A stretch of 56,130 nucleotides of DNA, from NCBI GenBank assembly GCA_021741465.1, contig JAIOXV010000003.1, positions 1 through 56,130 on the forward strand. The letters run 5' to 3'. Below, piece by piece: positions 18,220 through 27,152 of the stretch (the first letter of the stretch is position 1; every line of letters starts with the position of its first letter). The position numbers and the translations under genes are program-made. The notes beneath the pieces were generated by a model, which was not told where the DNA came from, searched no databases, and saw nothing but the letters and a program-made list of their open reading frames with translations. This stretch comes from Paracoccaceae bacterium. GTDB lineage: Bacteria; Pseudomonadota; Alphaproteobacteria; Rhodobacterales; Rhodobacteraceae.

Positions 18220-19082
18220 CGGGGCCATCTCAGCGCCGAGAGATGGCCGTAACGGCGGTGGAGCAACGCGGGGTCAGCATAGCCGTGGCCTGCCGCACAT
18301 TCGGGGTCAGCGACACCTGCTATCGCTATGGCCCGAAGCTGAAGGCCGAGAACGAAGAGATTGCCGATCTGCTTTTCGGCTTGAGGGATGCCCGCAAAAC
18401 TTGGGGGTTCGGCCTGTGTTTCCTACATTTACGCAATGTGAAGGGCCATCCGTGGAACCACTAGCGGGTCTATCGCATATATTGCGCGCTTGAACTGAAC
18501 CTGCGGATCAAACCCCGCAAGCGTTTGAAGCGTGACAAGCCTGATGCTTTGGCCGTGCCGGACGCGCCAAACATGACCTGGTCGATGCGTTGCCCGGTAG
18601 GCGTTTGCCTTCAAACGCCGCAAGGGGACTTCATGGACGACCGGCTGGGTGATGGCCGCCAGTTCCGGCTGTTGAACGTGCTGGACGACTTCAACCGCGA
18701 GGGCCTGGGCATCGAGGTCGACTTTTCCTTGCCCGCTGAGCGCATGATCCGGAGCCTTGATCGCATCATCGAATGGCGCGGCAAGCCGGGCACCATAAGG
18801 GTGGATAACGGCCCGGAATACATCAGTGGCAAATTGTTGGAGTGGGGCGAGAAACAAGGGGTTACCATCCAACACATCCAACCCGGTCAACCCCAGCAGA
18901 ACGCCTATATCGAGCGCTATAACCGCACTATCAGGCACGAATGGCTGGACAAATACATCATCGAAACCATCGAGGAGGCTCAGGATTTCGCCACACAATG
19001 GCTCTGGACTTACAACAACGACCGCCCGAACATGGGCATCGGCGGAATAACCCCCGCCCAGAAACTGAAAATGGCCGCGTGA
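18216..19082 (+). pseudogene. IS3-family OrfB integrase, copy B, with nonsense codon and 39-bp insertion
   Basis: OrfB begins TGPSQRREMAVTAVEQRG. It is interrupted by TAG at 18462-18464 (HPWNH stop RVYRIY), where copy A has Lys. An in-frame 39-bp insertion (18588-18626) then separates WSM from the first catalytic Asp (DF), where copy A reads SMDF. The second Asp (VDNGPEY) and Glu ([16 protein letters not shown]) regions are intact, and the C-terminus KLKMAA matches copy A. The nonsense codon alone should abolish activity. Confidence 0.82.
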
Positions 19083-19404
19083 GTTCTACGACCGCACCCC
19101 TCTAGAAATGGGGGATGACGCTGAAGCGACTTAGTACCCAAGGTGTGGTGCCCGATGTGGCTTATAGTTTCCATGCGAAACTCAAGCTTTCAAAAATGCC
19201 ACAGCAGTGGCTTTTTCGAATTTTCGCGGCTTCTCGCCTGTTAAAAGGAAGAAATAAACGGTTAACTTGGCGATTTATTGCGTGTTTGCTGCGCTATCAA
19301 ATGGACCCCCTTCTTTCTGTGCGCTAATGAGTCGGTGGGGTTCAAAATTGTGTATATCAGCGAACCCGCACTCGCATTCCGTCCATAACAGAACCGACAG
19401 TCAA

Positions 19405-20367
19405 ATGCCTACTAGCAAGATCTGCGCTATCGTTGTTACATACAACAGGTTCGAGAAGCTCCGGCGCACGGTGCTGCGGCTCTTGGACGAGCCGCTCGAC
19501 CAGATTTTGATAGTCGACAACGGCTCAACCGATGGTACCAGAGACTGGCTTCTTGCCATTCAGAGTGATCGCCTGATAGTGTTAGAGCAAGCTGTGAACG
19601 GTGGCGGCGCACAGGGCTTCGAGACTGGCATGCGCGAGGCAAAGGCGCGATTTGATCCTGACTGGTATTTGGTCATGGACGACGACGCGCGGCCGTTGAA
19701 AGGTGCCATATCAGCCTTTCGTGCCACACTGCCACGCCCCCTTGGGGCTGTGCTGGCAGCAGTTTTCTTTCCTAACGGGCAGGTTTGCGAAATGAATCGG
19801 CCCTGGCGCAATCCGTTCTGGCACGGCGATGTGTTTCGCGACACTTTCCTTCTGCTTGGCGGACGACACGCCTTTCACATATCCGACGCTGCTTACGATG
19901 CTACACTCCCTCTGCAGGTCGACGGGGGGTCATTCGTGGGTCAGTTTATCCCACGGACTGCCGTAGAGAATTGCGGCTATCCAGAAGGGCGGATGTTCAT
20001 CTATGGTGACGATGTCCATTACACTCTGCGTCTGGCACGTGCGGGGCTGCCGAATGCCTTTGATCCCAGGGTTCGGTTTGAACACGAGTGCGAGACAGCG
20101 CTGCATGGGACGGCGATGCGCCCATTCTGGAAAACGTATTATCATCATCGCAATCTTTTCCTGGTGTATCGGTTGGCCATTGGACCATTCTTTTTCTGGC
20201 CAATTATGTTGGCTCTTCTAACACGATGGATAACAAAGGGGCGTGAACTCGATCTACGCGAGCGCCGAACTTATCGGGCACTCATACGTTTAGCGATCAT
20301 AGACGCCATTAGGGGTAAACTTGATCGGCCGCATTCTGAAATCCTTGATCGCTCAGCAGAGCGTTAA
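19405..20367 (+). CDS. Family 2 glycosyltransferase, GlfT1/rhamnosyltransferase-like
   Basis: The protein has 320 residues from ATG 19405 (MPTSKICAIVVTYNR); the frame is open upstream but codes for nothing recognisable. GT-A motifs are VVTYNRFEKLRRT (residues 8-20), ILIVDNGSTDGT, LVMDDDARP (metal-binding DDD), and FIYGDDVHYTLRLARAG (acidic catalytic region). A hydrophobic segment near FFFWPIMLALLTRW may associate with the membrane. The arrangement resembles GlfT1 and other enzymes that attach galactofuranose or rhamnose to a lipid-linked primer. It lies just downstream of IS copy B and its own promoter is not evident in the 284-bp gap. Confidence 0.82.
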   Translation: MPTSKICAIVVTYNRFEKLRRTVLRLLDEPLDQILIVDNGSTDGTRDWLLAIQSDRLIVLEQAVNGGGAQGFETGMREAKARFDPDWYLVMDDDARPLKGAISAFRATLPRPLGAVLAAVFFPNGQVCEMNRPWRNPFWHGDVFRDTFLLLGGRHAFHISDAAYDATLPLQVDGGSFVGQFIPRTAVENCGYPEGRMFIYGDDVHYTLRLARAGLPNAFDPRVRFEHECETALHGTAMRPFWKTYYHHRNLFLVYRLAIGPFFFWPIMLALLTRWITKGRELDLRERRTYRALIRLAIIDAIRGKLDRPHSEILDRSAER

Positions 20368-20538
20368 GCGTTCGGAGTTTTGATATTTGAAAATGCGTGT
20401 GTAATCTGCGCGCTATCAACTATGGAAAGCAAATCACTTTCGTGTGCCGGTAGTCTGCGCGCCGCTTTGCCGCTGCGAATTCAACGCAAGCACCATAGGC
20501 CCTTGTCTGGCAATCACAACTCAGCTTGAGCCGCGATT

Positions 20539-21168
20539 TTACCCAGCCGACGATGGGGACTTGCCCGTTTTCCTGCGAAGCACCGTTCGAAACAGGATCC
20601 AGATATCAAAGCAAAGGCTTTGCCGGGACTGATAAATCAAGTCAAGGCGCGCCTTGCGCGGAACACAGGCACGGCGGTAAAGCGCGTCGGTTTGCTCCGC
20701 CGTCTGGCAAGGTTCCAGCAGCCGGGTTTCATGGCGGTGATAGATCATGGTGGCAAGCCCGGTAACACCCGGGCGCAATTGCAAAACTTTTCCATAAAGC
20801 TCGGGATAGTCTTCGACATATCGCCGCAAGGGTGGGCGCGGGCCAACGAAAGACATATCGCCCTTCAGAATATTCCAAAGTTGCGGGACTTCATCCAGAC
20901 GTGAGCGTCTTAGAAACGCACCCGTGCGCGTGATGCGCGCCGCCTTGTCCCCGCCAGAAACACCGCTGTCCGCAGCATCGGGCCGCATGGTGCGAAACTT
21001 CCAAAGCGCAAAGCCCCGTGTCGCAGTGGTCATGCGCTCCGAGACATAAAAGACCGGCCGGCCATCAAGCACCAGAATGACAAGCGCCGTAAACCCGACC
21101 ACTGGCAAAAGCGGCAGCGCCAGGGCCAATGCGCCCGCGATATCGAAAAGGCGTTTCCAAAAAGGCAT
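20539..21168 (-). CDS. Undecaprenyl-phosphate sugar phosphotransferase (bacterial sugar transferase)
   Basis: This 209-residue monotopic phosphoglycosyl transferase of the short PglC/WbaP-C type starts glycan assembly by moving a sugar-1-phosphate to undecaprenyl phosphate. It has the N-terminal re-entrant hydrophobic helix (FDIAGALALALPLLPVVGF), the catalytic pair region (ALWKFRTMRPDA), FLRRSRLDEVPQLWNILKG and SFVGPRPPL. I chose ATG 21168 because it overlaps the upstream stop (TAATG), suggesting translational coupling; an in-frame start at 21189 adds seven residues. It is transcribed with the epimerase gene. Confidence 0.9.
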   Translation of the reverse strand: MPFWKRLFDIAGALALALPLLPVVGFTALVILVLDGRPVFYVSERMTTATRGFALWKFRTMRPDAADSGVSGGDKAARITRTGAFLRRSRLDEVPQLWNILKGDMSFVGPRPPLRRYVEDYPELYGKVLQLRPGVTGLATMIYHRHETRLLEPCQTAEQTDALYRRACVPRKARLDLIYQSRQSLCFDIWILFRTVLRRKTGKSPSSAG

Positions 21169-22076
21169 TAGGGCCAGGTCGCTTTCCATTGCTGCACCAT
21201 GGTCTCGGGCAGGCTGTCAGTGCTGGACATGGGGCATAGACCGTTCAGAAGGCTGCAGTCCAGCGTAATGCTTTGGCGGGCAGTTTCGGGGGCGGTGACC
21301 CGCCGAACCGGCCAGCCCGCTGCCTCGGCCAGCGCCATCATCCGCACGGGGTTTGGCGCGGCAATGTTCAGCACCTTGGGCAGCGGGGCGGAATAGCGGA
21401 CCAGCGCCGCAATCACCCGCGCCATGGTTGCCGCCCCGATGTAAGAGCGAAGCGGGCCCATCCCATCGGCAAAGGCATCAATTGCAAGCGGCTCTGCCCC
21501 GACGGCACTTTGCCCGGTCAGCGGCCCCAGCAACGCATCCGCGCCAGCGACATTGCCAATACGCAAGGCGCAAACCTCTAGCCCGCGCTCACGGGCCAGT
21601 TGACAAGCGATTTCCATTTCAAGTTTGGCCTTGCCATAGGCCGAAAAGGGGCGCGCTTGCGTGGTTTCGGCAAAAGCTGCGCCATGCGGGTCAACGCCGT
21701 AAACGGCCGAGGATGATGCGACAAGCACCCGGCGGATCCCAGCCGCGCTGGCCGCGTGCAAACTGGCCTCTGCCAATGCGCGATTGCCGGCAAGTGCCTC
21801 GTCAGGAACGCCCGCGCCAGGGGTCACGCCGGCAAGCACCAGCATCGCCGCAGGCACCTGATCCGCGCCCCTTTGGGCAAGATGGTTCAACAACCCGTGC
21901 GGCCCGTCCAGTGGCGACCAGCAAAGCATGTCGGGCACGGTGGATGGGCTGCGCGACGTCATCGTTAACGCGGGTGAGGTCACATCGTGCTGCCAGTGGT
22001 GGCACAGCATCCGCCCCACCCGCCCGGTGGCACCAATCACAAGCACAGGTGCTGAAGATGTTCTTTGGTTCGTCAA
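21168..22076 (-). CDS. NAD-dependent epimerase/dehydratase family protein
   Basis: The protein has about 302 residues of the extended SDR type. VLVIGATGRVGR (about 11-22) is the NAD(P)-binding GxxGxxG, SSSAVYG contains the catalytic Ser region and AYGKAK the YxxxK pair. In this place it probably makes or modifies a nucleotide sugar for the adjacent phosphoglycosyl transferase, but the substrate cannot be told. No ATG is available: an in-frame TGA lies just upstream, so translation starts at TTG 22076 or a GTG slightly inside. The last codons overlap the sugar transferase start. Confidence 0.78.
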   Translation of the reverse strand: MTNQRTSSAPVLVIGATGRVGRMLCHHWQHDVTSPALTMTSRSPSTVPDMLCWSPLDGPHGLLNHLAQRGADQVPAAMLVLAGVTPGAGVPDEALAGNRALAEASLHAASAAGIRRVLVASSSAVYGVDPHGAAFAETTQARPFSAYGKAKLEMEIACQLARERGLEVCALRIGNVAGADALLGPLTGQSAVGAEPLAIDAFADGMGPLRSYIGAATMARVIAALVRYSAPLPKVLNIAAPNPVRMMALAEAAGWPVRRVTAPETARQSITLDCSLLNGLCPMSSTDSLPETMVQQWKATWP

Positions 22077-22292
22077 GGCTGGGCCGGGTCAAAGGATATT
22101 CCTGCCGCTTATGCCAAAGCAGGGGTCAAGGCCAGAACTTTGGGCCGCAGCGCGGTTTCAAACCCGCAATATAGCGGCCCTTGCTGCCACTTTCATCGCC
22201 AATAAGCCCCTGCGCAGGCCTCCGACGCCCGGCCCCTTTGCTATTGCTTTGCCATAGATTTAACTGGATATCGTCCCAAAGAGAGAAGCTTC

Positions 22293-23270
22293 ATGCTTTC
22301 ATCCATTTCATCGCGCCGCCGCTTTTCAGACCTGACTGAGCAAGAGGTTCTGGCGCTGGCGATCTCATCCGAAGAGGATGATGCCCGCATCTATCGGCTT
22401 TATGCCGAACGTCTTCGGGCGGAATTTCCAGCCTCTGCTGCGGTCTTTGACGGGATGGCTGCGGAAGAAGACGAGCACCGCCGCCAGTTGATCGACCTGC
22501 ATCAAGCCCGTTTCGGGCAAGTCATCCCGCTGATCCGGCGCGAACATGTTGCAGGCTTTTACGCCCGCAAACCGGTTTGGCTGAACGAAACGCTGGGGCT
22601 TGACGCCATGCGCGCCGAAGCGAGAGCGATGGAAGAACAAGCCGCCGCCTTTTACACCCGCGCGGCAGGTCAGACGTCTGATGCGGCAACGCGCAAGTTG
22701 CTGGGTGATCTGGCCGCCGCAGAATCAGGCCACGCTGAACATGCTGGCGCGTTGGAAGCCCAGCACCTGACCGATGGTGAAAAGGCCAGCGAAGACGCCG
22801 GAGCGCGGCGTCAGTTCATTCTTACATGGGTTCAGCCCGGTCTGGCAGGGCTGATGGACGGATCGGTTTCGACGCTTGCCCCCATCTTTGCAACCGCCTT
22901 TGCCACTCATGACACCTGGACCACATTCCTTGTCGGGGCTGCGGCCTCGGTCGGGGCGGGCATTTCCATGGGCTTTACCGAGGCCGCCCATGATGATGGC
23001 GTCCTTTCGGGCCGGGGCAGCCCGTGGAAACGCGGTATGGCCAGTGGCGTCATGACCACGGTCGGCGGCTTGGGCCATGCGCTTCCCTATCTCATCCCCG
23101 AATTCTGGACTGCCACAGCGATTGCGATGATCGTGGTCTTTGTCGAATTGTGGGCCATCGCCTGGATTCAGAACCGTTTCATGGAAACTCCATTCCTGCG
23201 CGCGGCCTTGCAAGTGGTTCTGGGCGGTGCTTTGGTCTTTGCTGCAGGGGCGTTGATAGGGGGCGGCTGA
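22293..23270 (+). CDS. mbfA: Membrane-bound ferritin MbfA (rubrerythrin-VIT1 fusion)
   Basis: This 325-residue protein has an N-terminal ferritin-like diiron domain (about 10-150). Carboxylate/His ligands appear in SSEEDDARIYRLYAERL, AAEEDEHRRQL, EARAMEEQAAAFY and AAAESGHAEHAG. A C-terminal VIT1/CCC1-like membrane domain with about five helices follows (LAGLMDGSVSTLAPIFATAF, SVGAGISMGFTEAAHDDG, then TAIAMIVVFVELWAIAW). MbfA proteins of alphaproteobacteria oxidise and export iron and protect against iron and peroxide; in rhizobia they are under Irr control. No clear Irr box was found upstream. The stop overlaps the next ATG (TGATG), so the nitroreductase is coupled. Confidence 0.93.
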   Translation: MLSSISSRRRFSDLTEQEVLALAISSEEDDARIYRLYAERLRAEFPASAAVFDGMAAEEDEHRRQLIDLHQARFGQVIPLIRREHVAGFYARKPVWLNETLGLDAMRAEARAMEEQAAAFYTRAAGQTSDAATRKLLGDLAAAESGHAEHAGALEAQHLTDGEKASEDAGARRQFILTWVQPGLAGLMDGSVSTLAPIFATAFATHDTWTTFLVGAAASVGAGISMGFTEAAHDDGVLSGRGSPWKRGMASGVMTTVGGLGHALPYLIPEFWTATAIAMIVVFVELWAIAWIQNRFMETPFLRAALQVVLGGALVFAAGALIGGG

Positions 23271-23962
23271 TGTATCGCAAGGGAGAACTGGCCTATCAGG
23301 CCCTGCCATTGCCAGACCGGGTGCAGAAACCTGACGAACAGGCATTGGCGGATGCGCTTGCGTTCCGCGACTATATGAAAAAGCGCCACTCCGTGCGTGA
23401 CTACGCAATACGACCCGTCCCCGAGGCGATCATCACCGCCTGTATCGAAGCCGCCTGCACTGCGCCTTCAGGGGCCAATCACCAGCCTTGGCACTTTGTT
23501 GCCATCGCCGATCCGGCGATGTAAGCCCGCATTCGCGAGGCCGCCGAGGAAGAAGAGCGCGCCTTTTATGCAGGCGGTGCGGGCGATGAATGGCTGGCCG
23601 CGCTGGAACCGATTGGCACGGGTGTCATGAAGCCCCATCTCACAGACGCGCCTTGGCTGATCGTTGTCTTTGCCCAGCGCTTTGGGGTGACCGAGGACGG
23701 AGCACGCTACAAGAACTACTACGTTCCCGAAAGTGTGGGCATCGCCACGGGCATGCTGATTACCGCGCTGCATCAGGCGGGGTTGTGCTGTCTCGAACAT
23801 ACGCCGAATCCGATGAAATTCCTGCCCGATATGTGCGGACGCCCGGCAGAAGAGAAAGCCGTGATGATCTTGCCCGTCGGTTATCCGGCGGAAACCGCGA
23901 CGGTGCCCGAGGCCGCAAAAAGGAAGAAGCGGCGCGCGCAGGTGCTGACCGTTTTCGCATAA
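23270..23962 (+). pseudogene. Nitroreductase-family flavoprotein, iodotyrosine-deiodinase-like, with in-frame stop
   Basis: One frame encodes a complete 230-codon FMN nitroreductase except for a TAA at 23522-23524 (PAM stop ARIREAAEEEERAFY), probably a mutated Lys codon. Before it, KKRHSVRDYAIRPVP and CTAPSGANHQPWHFVAI are the FMN-binding start. After it, DAPWLIVVFAQRFG, KNYYVPESVGIATGMLITAL and GRPAEEKAVMILPVGYPAET follow the iodotyrosine deiodinase/BluB-like order, including the lid Glu and Tyr region. ATG 23270 overlaps the mbfA stop. The rest shows no decay, so the stop is recent, a sequencing error, or tolerated. Confidence 0.8.
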
Positions 23963-24119
23963 TCTGGCGATGTAAGGGCCAGAGGTCAGGCCTGTGTTCA
24001 ACATGCCTTAAGTCTTTTGTCCAAATCTCTGTCTCAGACGAATCGGCGCGGGCGCCCGGGATTTGACCGGGCCAACCACGACGGTTTTCGTGGTCGCGCA
24101 CGAAGGGACAGAGCAAAAG

Positions 24120-25928
24120 ATGGCATGGAGCGGAGTAGATGCAGGCATTGGTGCCTCGCCCCTTGGTTGGGCTGGGGTCGCCGTCGGCCTTACCTTCGGT
24201 GCAATTGCCCAATGGGTTCCTGCCGCATCCATCTTGCTGGCAGGTGCCGCGGCAGGGTCGGCTATTCTTGCCCTGTTGATGCTGCGCCGCGCCGTGGTGC
24301 TGGGTGGCAAGGCCGCCATGTTTAGGCCCTCCCTCGCGGCGACGGACGTGCCCACGCCAGACAGATCGCCGCTTTTCGCACCCAGCCTCTTTGCCAACAC
24401 AACAGACCCCGTCAGGCCCGCGCCAGACCAGACTGATCTTGCCGCGGCGCGGGAATCAGCTGAAACGGCCAGCTTGGTTGGCGCGGTGCAAGGCTGGCTT
24501 TTAACCGCAGTTCTGGACCGAGGTGGCCTTGTCATCGCGGCCAACCAAAGGTTTCAACGCGCAACGGGCTACGGTGTGGGGCAGTCCCTACCGCTTTCCT
24601 TGTTGGGCATGCCATTGCCCTCGCAGAATGACGCAGAATCGACCGACCGCACCATTACATTCCAAACCCGGATCGGGACTTCGCTGCACCTGATGACGCG
24701 GTTGGTCAAACACGGCTCGGCCGAAAGGGGGCAAGAGCGCTGGGTTTTTCTGGCACTGGAAGTGCCAAAGCTGCCTTCTGCCGAAATCGTAACATCTGCG
24801 ACAAAGGACCATGGCCTTGATGCCCATGCCCTGAAACAGATTGATGATCTGGAAACAGGTCTGCGCCTGCTGGCGGTTGGGGAAATACCAGCCCTTGTTG
24901 AGGGCGCACTGCCCGAACCGCTGGAACCCCTGCGCCGCAGCTTCAATCAGGCCGCGCAAAATTTGACCAAAGGCTTTGCCGCCCTGAACGATCAGCTCAG
25001 CCCCTTGCATGGACAAGCAAAAGGCTTGGCGGGAACAGCTGGTAGCCTAAAACATCAAGGCCAACTGATTTTGTCAGGCCTGGAGACACTTGCCGCCAGC
25101 ACATCCAAGGTCGAGAAAATCGCGCTGACCGCTGCGACAGCAATTGCTGAGGCAGGCGAGGCAGTGACTTTGGCGCGCAGCACCGCAGAAGCCAGCCATC
25201 CGGTCCTGACCCAAACCCGCAGCACAATGGATTTGATCGCCGCCTCTTCCGGCCAGATTACCAATACCCTCAAAGTGATTGAGGGAATTGCCTTTCAAAC
25301 CAACCTTCTGGCGCTGAATGCCGGGGTAGAGGCCGCACGCGCCGGTGATGCGGGTCGGGGTTTTGCCGTCGTCGCCGCCGAGGTGCGCGCGCTGGCACAG
25401 CGGGCATCAACCGCCGCGCGCGAAATTGGCCAGCTGGTCGACGCAGGCAATGGGCATGTGCGGCATGGCGTCGATCTGGTCGCAAAGTCCAGCGCGGCCC
25501 TGCAGCAAATGGTTGGGGCCATTTCGTTGGCATCTGGCCGAATGGATCAACTCATCCAAGGAGTGCAAGATCACAGAATGGGGATGTCGGAAATCCTTAG
25601 GGACCTTCAGCAGCTTGCTTTGGGTGCAAAGACCAATGCCGAAGAGGCGAGTTCGGCACAATCGCAGGCAGATGGGCTTTTTGCCACCAGCACTGCGACG
25701 CTGCAGGCGGCATCCGAGATTCTTGTCATGCCCACAGCGCGGCGGTCCCCGTCGCTAGGCCAGACGAATAACACAGCCGCCGTTCGCGAACAAGCATCAG
25801 CCGGCGATCATCTGCCAAAAGAAGAAGCCGCACCAGCCCCCGCCCCTCCTAAAGCCGCACGCGAGGGGGTGGCCTTTCGTGCCGTCAAATCGGCATCTCA
25901 ACCCGCCGCCATGTGGCAAGATTTCTGA
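24120..25928 (+). CDS. Methyl-accepting chemotaxis protein with C-terminal pentapeptide tether
   Basis: The protein has 602 residues from ATG 24120; a TTG at 24063 is an alternative. Two closely spaced hydrophobic helices (about 14-33 and 37-55) leave no periplasmic sensor domain. A PAS-like region follows (about 140-220, [20 protein letters not shown]). The signalling hairpin has the canonical [20 protein letters not shown] and [16 protein letters not shown] segments. The last five residues, MWQDF, fit the WxxF pentapeptide that tethers CheR or CheB. It is the first gene of the che operon, ending 14 bp before cheD. Confidence 0.9.
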   Translation: MAWSGVDAGIGASPLGWAGVAVGLTFGAIAQWVPAASILLAGAAAGSAILALLMLRRAVVLGGKAAMFRPSLAATDVPTPDRSPLFAPSLFANTTDPVRPAPDQTDLAAARESAETASLVGAVQGWLLTAVLDRGGLVIAANQRFQRATGYGVGQSLPLSLLGMPLPSQNDAESTDRTITFQTRIGTSLHLMTRLVKHGSAERGQERWVFLALEVPKLPSAEIVTSATKDHGLDAHALKQIDDLETGLRLLAVGEIPALVEGALPEPLEPLRRSFNQAAQNLTKGFAALNDQLSPLHGQAKGLAGTAGSLKHQGQLILSGLETLAASTSKVEKIALTAATAIAEAGEAVTLARSTAEASHPVLTQTRSTMDLIAASSGQITNTLKVIEGIAFQTNLLALNAGVEAARAGDAGRGFAVVAAEVRALAQRASTAAREIGQLVDAGNGHVRHGVDLVAKSSAALQQMVGAISLASGRMDQLIQGVQDHRMGMSEILRDLQQLALGAKTNAEEASSAQSQADGLFATSTATLQAASEILVMPTARRSPSLGQTNNTAAVREQASAGDHLPKEEAAPAPAPPKAAREGVAFRAVKSASQPAAMWQDF

Positions 25929-25942
25929 TCTGGGCAGCAAAG

Positions 25943-26506
25943 ATGTATCATGCCAAACCGCCCCAAACCTTGGAAAGGTCAAGCAAGACAATCCATGTCC
26001 TGCAAGGTTCGTTTCACATCTCCACCGACCCAGAAGAAATGCTCACAACGGTTCTGGGCTCCTGTGTCGCCACTTGTCTTTATGACCCTGTGGCGCGCCT
26101 GGGCGGGATGAACCACTTTCTGTTGCCAATATCTGCGGAAAATCCCGTGGGCGGGGCCGGGTTTCGCTATGGCGCACAGGCGATGGAGCTTTTGATTAAC
26201 GCGCTGCTCAAGAGCGGTGCGCAGAAATCCCGGCTTGAGGCGAAGTTGTTTGGTGGCAGCCAAATGGATGCCAACCTTGGCCCCATCGGTGATCGGAATG
26301 CCGCATTCGCGCGACAGTTTCTGGACACTGAAGGCATCACCTGCGTTGCCGAGAGCCTGGGCGGCACAATGGCGCGCAGGCTTCGGTTCTGGCCCGCCTC
26401 TGGTCTGGTGCGCCAGATGCTGATCCAACCCAGCCCCAACCTTGAGGGCGTCCCTCAAGACTTGCCCAGCCCGATGGCTGGCGAAATCACCTTGTTCGAG
26501 GAGTGA
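25943..26506 (+). CDS. cheD: Chemoreceptor glutamine deamidase CheD
   Basis: The protein has 187 residues from ATG 25943 (an upstream in-frame start at 25913 would overlap the MCP gene). The active-site Cys is in TVLGSCVATCLYD (Cys41) and the catalytic His in GGMNHFLLP (His58), with KLFGGSQMDANLGPIGDRNA typical of the family. CheD deamidates receptor glutamines and can act with CheC-type phosphatases. The operon position right after an MCP is consistent with use on that receptor. Confidence 0.93.
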   Translation: MYHAKPPQTLERSSKTIHVLQGSFHISTDPEEMLTTVLGSCVATCLYDPVARLGGMNHFLLPISAENPVGGAGFRYGAQAMELLINALLKSGAQKSRLEAKLFGGSQMDANLGPIGDRNAAFARQFLDTEGITCVAESLGGTMARRLRFWPASGLVRQMLIQPSPNLEGVPQDLPSPMAGEITLFEE

Positions 26507-26509
26507 AGG

Positions 26510-26785
26510 ATGCCACCAGATCTCATTTTGCCTGAGCGACTCGATAATTCTGATGCCAGCGGCCTGCATGAAACCCTGCTTTCCCGCCGCTTTCACGCGA
26601 TCCACATCGACGGCAAGGCGCTGCAAAGCATCGGCGTCTTGGTGGCGCAGGTCTTGTTTGTCGCCGCAACGCAATGGCGGGCCGATGGCCAGCCGTTCCA
26701 CCTGACCGCATCGGACGCGCTGCGCCACGATATGGCCAACCTCGGGCTGTTGTTCCCCGAGCTTTCACAGGAGTGCCCTTCATGA
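26510..26785 (+). CDS. STAS-domain protein in the chemotaxis operon
   Basis: This 91-residue protein has the STAS-like order: ILPERLDNSDASGLHETLL (first strand and helix), FHAIHIDGKALQSIGVLVAQ (the conserved loop that in anti-anti-sigma factors carries the phosphorylatable Ser; here Ser in the LQSIG segment) and WRADGQPFHLTASDALRHDM. Similar unnamed ORFs lie between cheD and cheY1 in Rhodobacter. AAGG precedes the ATG and its stop overlaps the cheY start (ATGA). Its role in the array is not established. Confidence 0.72.
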   Translation: MPPDLILPERLDNSDASGLHETLLSRRFHAIHIDGKALQSIGVLVAQVLFVAATQWRADGQPFHLTASDALRHDMANLGLLFPELSQECPS

Positions 26786-27150
26786 CCCTTCGTATTTTGG
26801 CCATAGACGATTCCCGCACCATGCGCGAAATGCTGAAAAGCAGCCTAAGCGCTGCAGGATTCGAAGTGCACACGGCAGATGATGGCCTGCACGGGCTTGA
26901 CCGTATGGCAGAGGTTGATCCCGATGTCGTCATCACGGATATCAACATGCCCCGGCTGGATGGCTTTGGTGTGATCGAAGCTGTGCGGCGCGGGACTGTA
27001 CGGCCAAGACGTCCAATCCTTGTTCTGACGACGGAAAGCGCGCCCGAGCTGAAAAGCCGTGCCCGAGAGGCCGGTGCCACCGGCTGGATCGTCAAGCCTT
27101 TTGATGACCAGCGTCTGATCGGTGCCATCCGCCGGATCGCCAGCATCTGA
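26782..27150 (+). CDS. cheY: Chemotaxis response regulator CheY (first)
   Basis: This 122-residue single receiver domain has the acidic pair ILAIDDSRT, phosphoacceptor Asp in VVITDINMPRLDG, switch Thr in VLTTES and Lys in GWIVKPFDD. It has no output domain, so it acts as a diffusible phospho-signal to the flagellar motor or as a phosphate sink. ATG overlaps the STAS-gene stop (ATGA), and cheA begins two bases after its own stop. Confidence 0.93.
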   Translation: MTLRILAIDDSRTMREMLKSSLSAAGFEVHTADDGLHGLDRMAEVDPDVVITDINMPRLDGFGVIEAVRRGTVRPRRPILVLTTESAPELKSRAREAGATGWIVKPFDDQRLIGAIRRIASI

Positions 27151-27152
27151 CC

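Larger units (their letters stand above)
17884..19120 (+). mobile_element. IS3-family element, copy B, near complete
   Basis: The left end is near GTGGTAATACACCCCG (17881-17899) and the right end near GGGGGATGACG (19110-19120). The inner parts of the two ends share AGGGG and GTAGAA in inverted orientation, so they are imperfect inverted repeats. It encodes orfA and orfB related to the truncated copy A at 6096-7178. It interrupts an older IS3 fragment on its left side. Confidence 0.8.

Noticed and set aside
21353-22174. 273-codon plus-strand frame opposite the epimerase gene
   Set aside because: Arg/Pro/Gln-rich shadow; the minus-strand frame has the GxxGxxG and YGKAK motifs.
24054-24072. Short hairpin GCCCGG-N7-CCGGGC before the first MCP
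   Set aside because: Only 6 bp, no T tract, and such G+C repeats are expected by chance in this genome.
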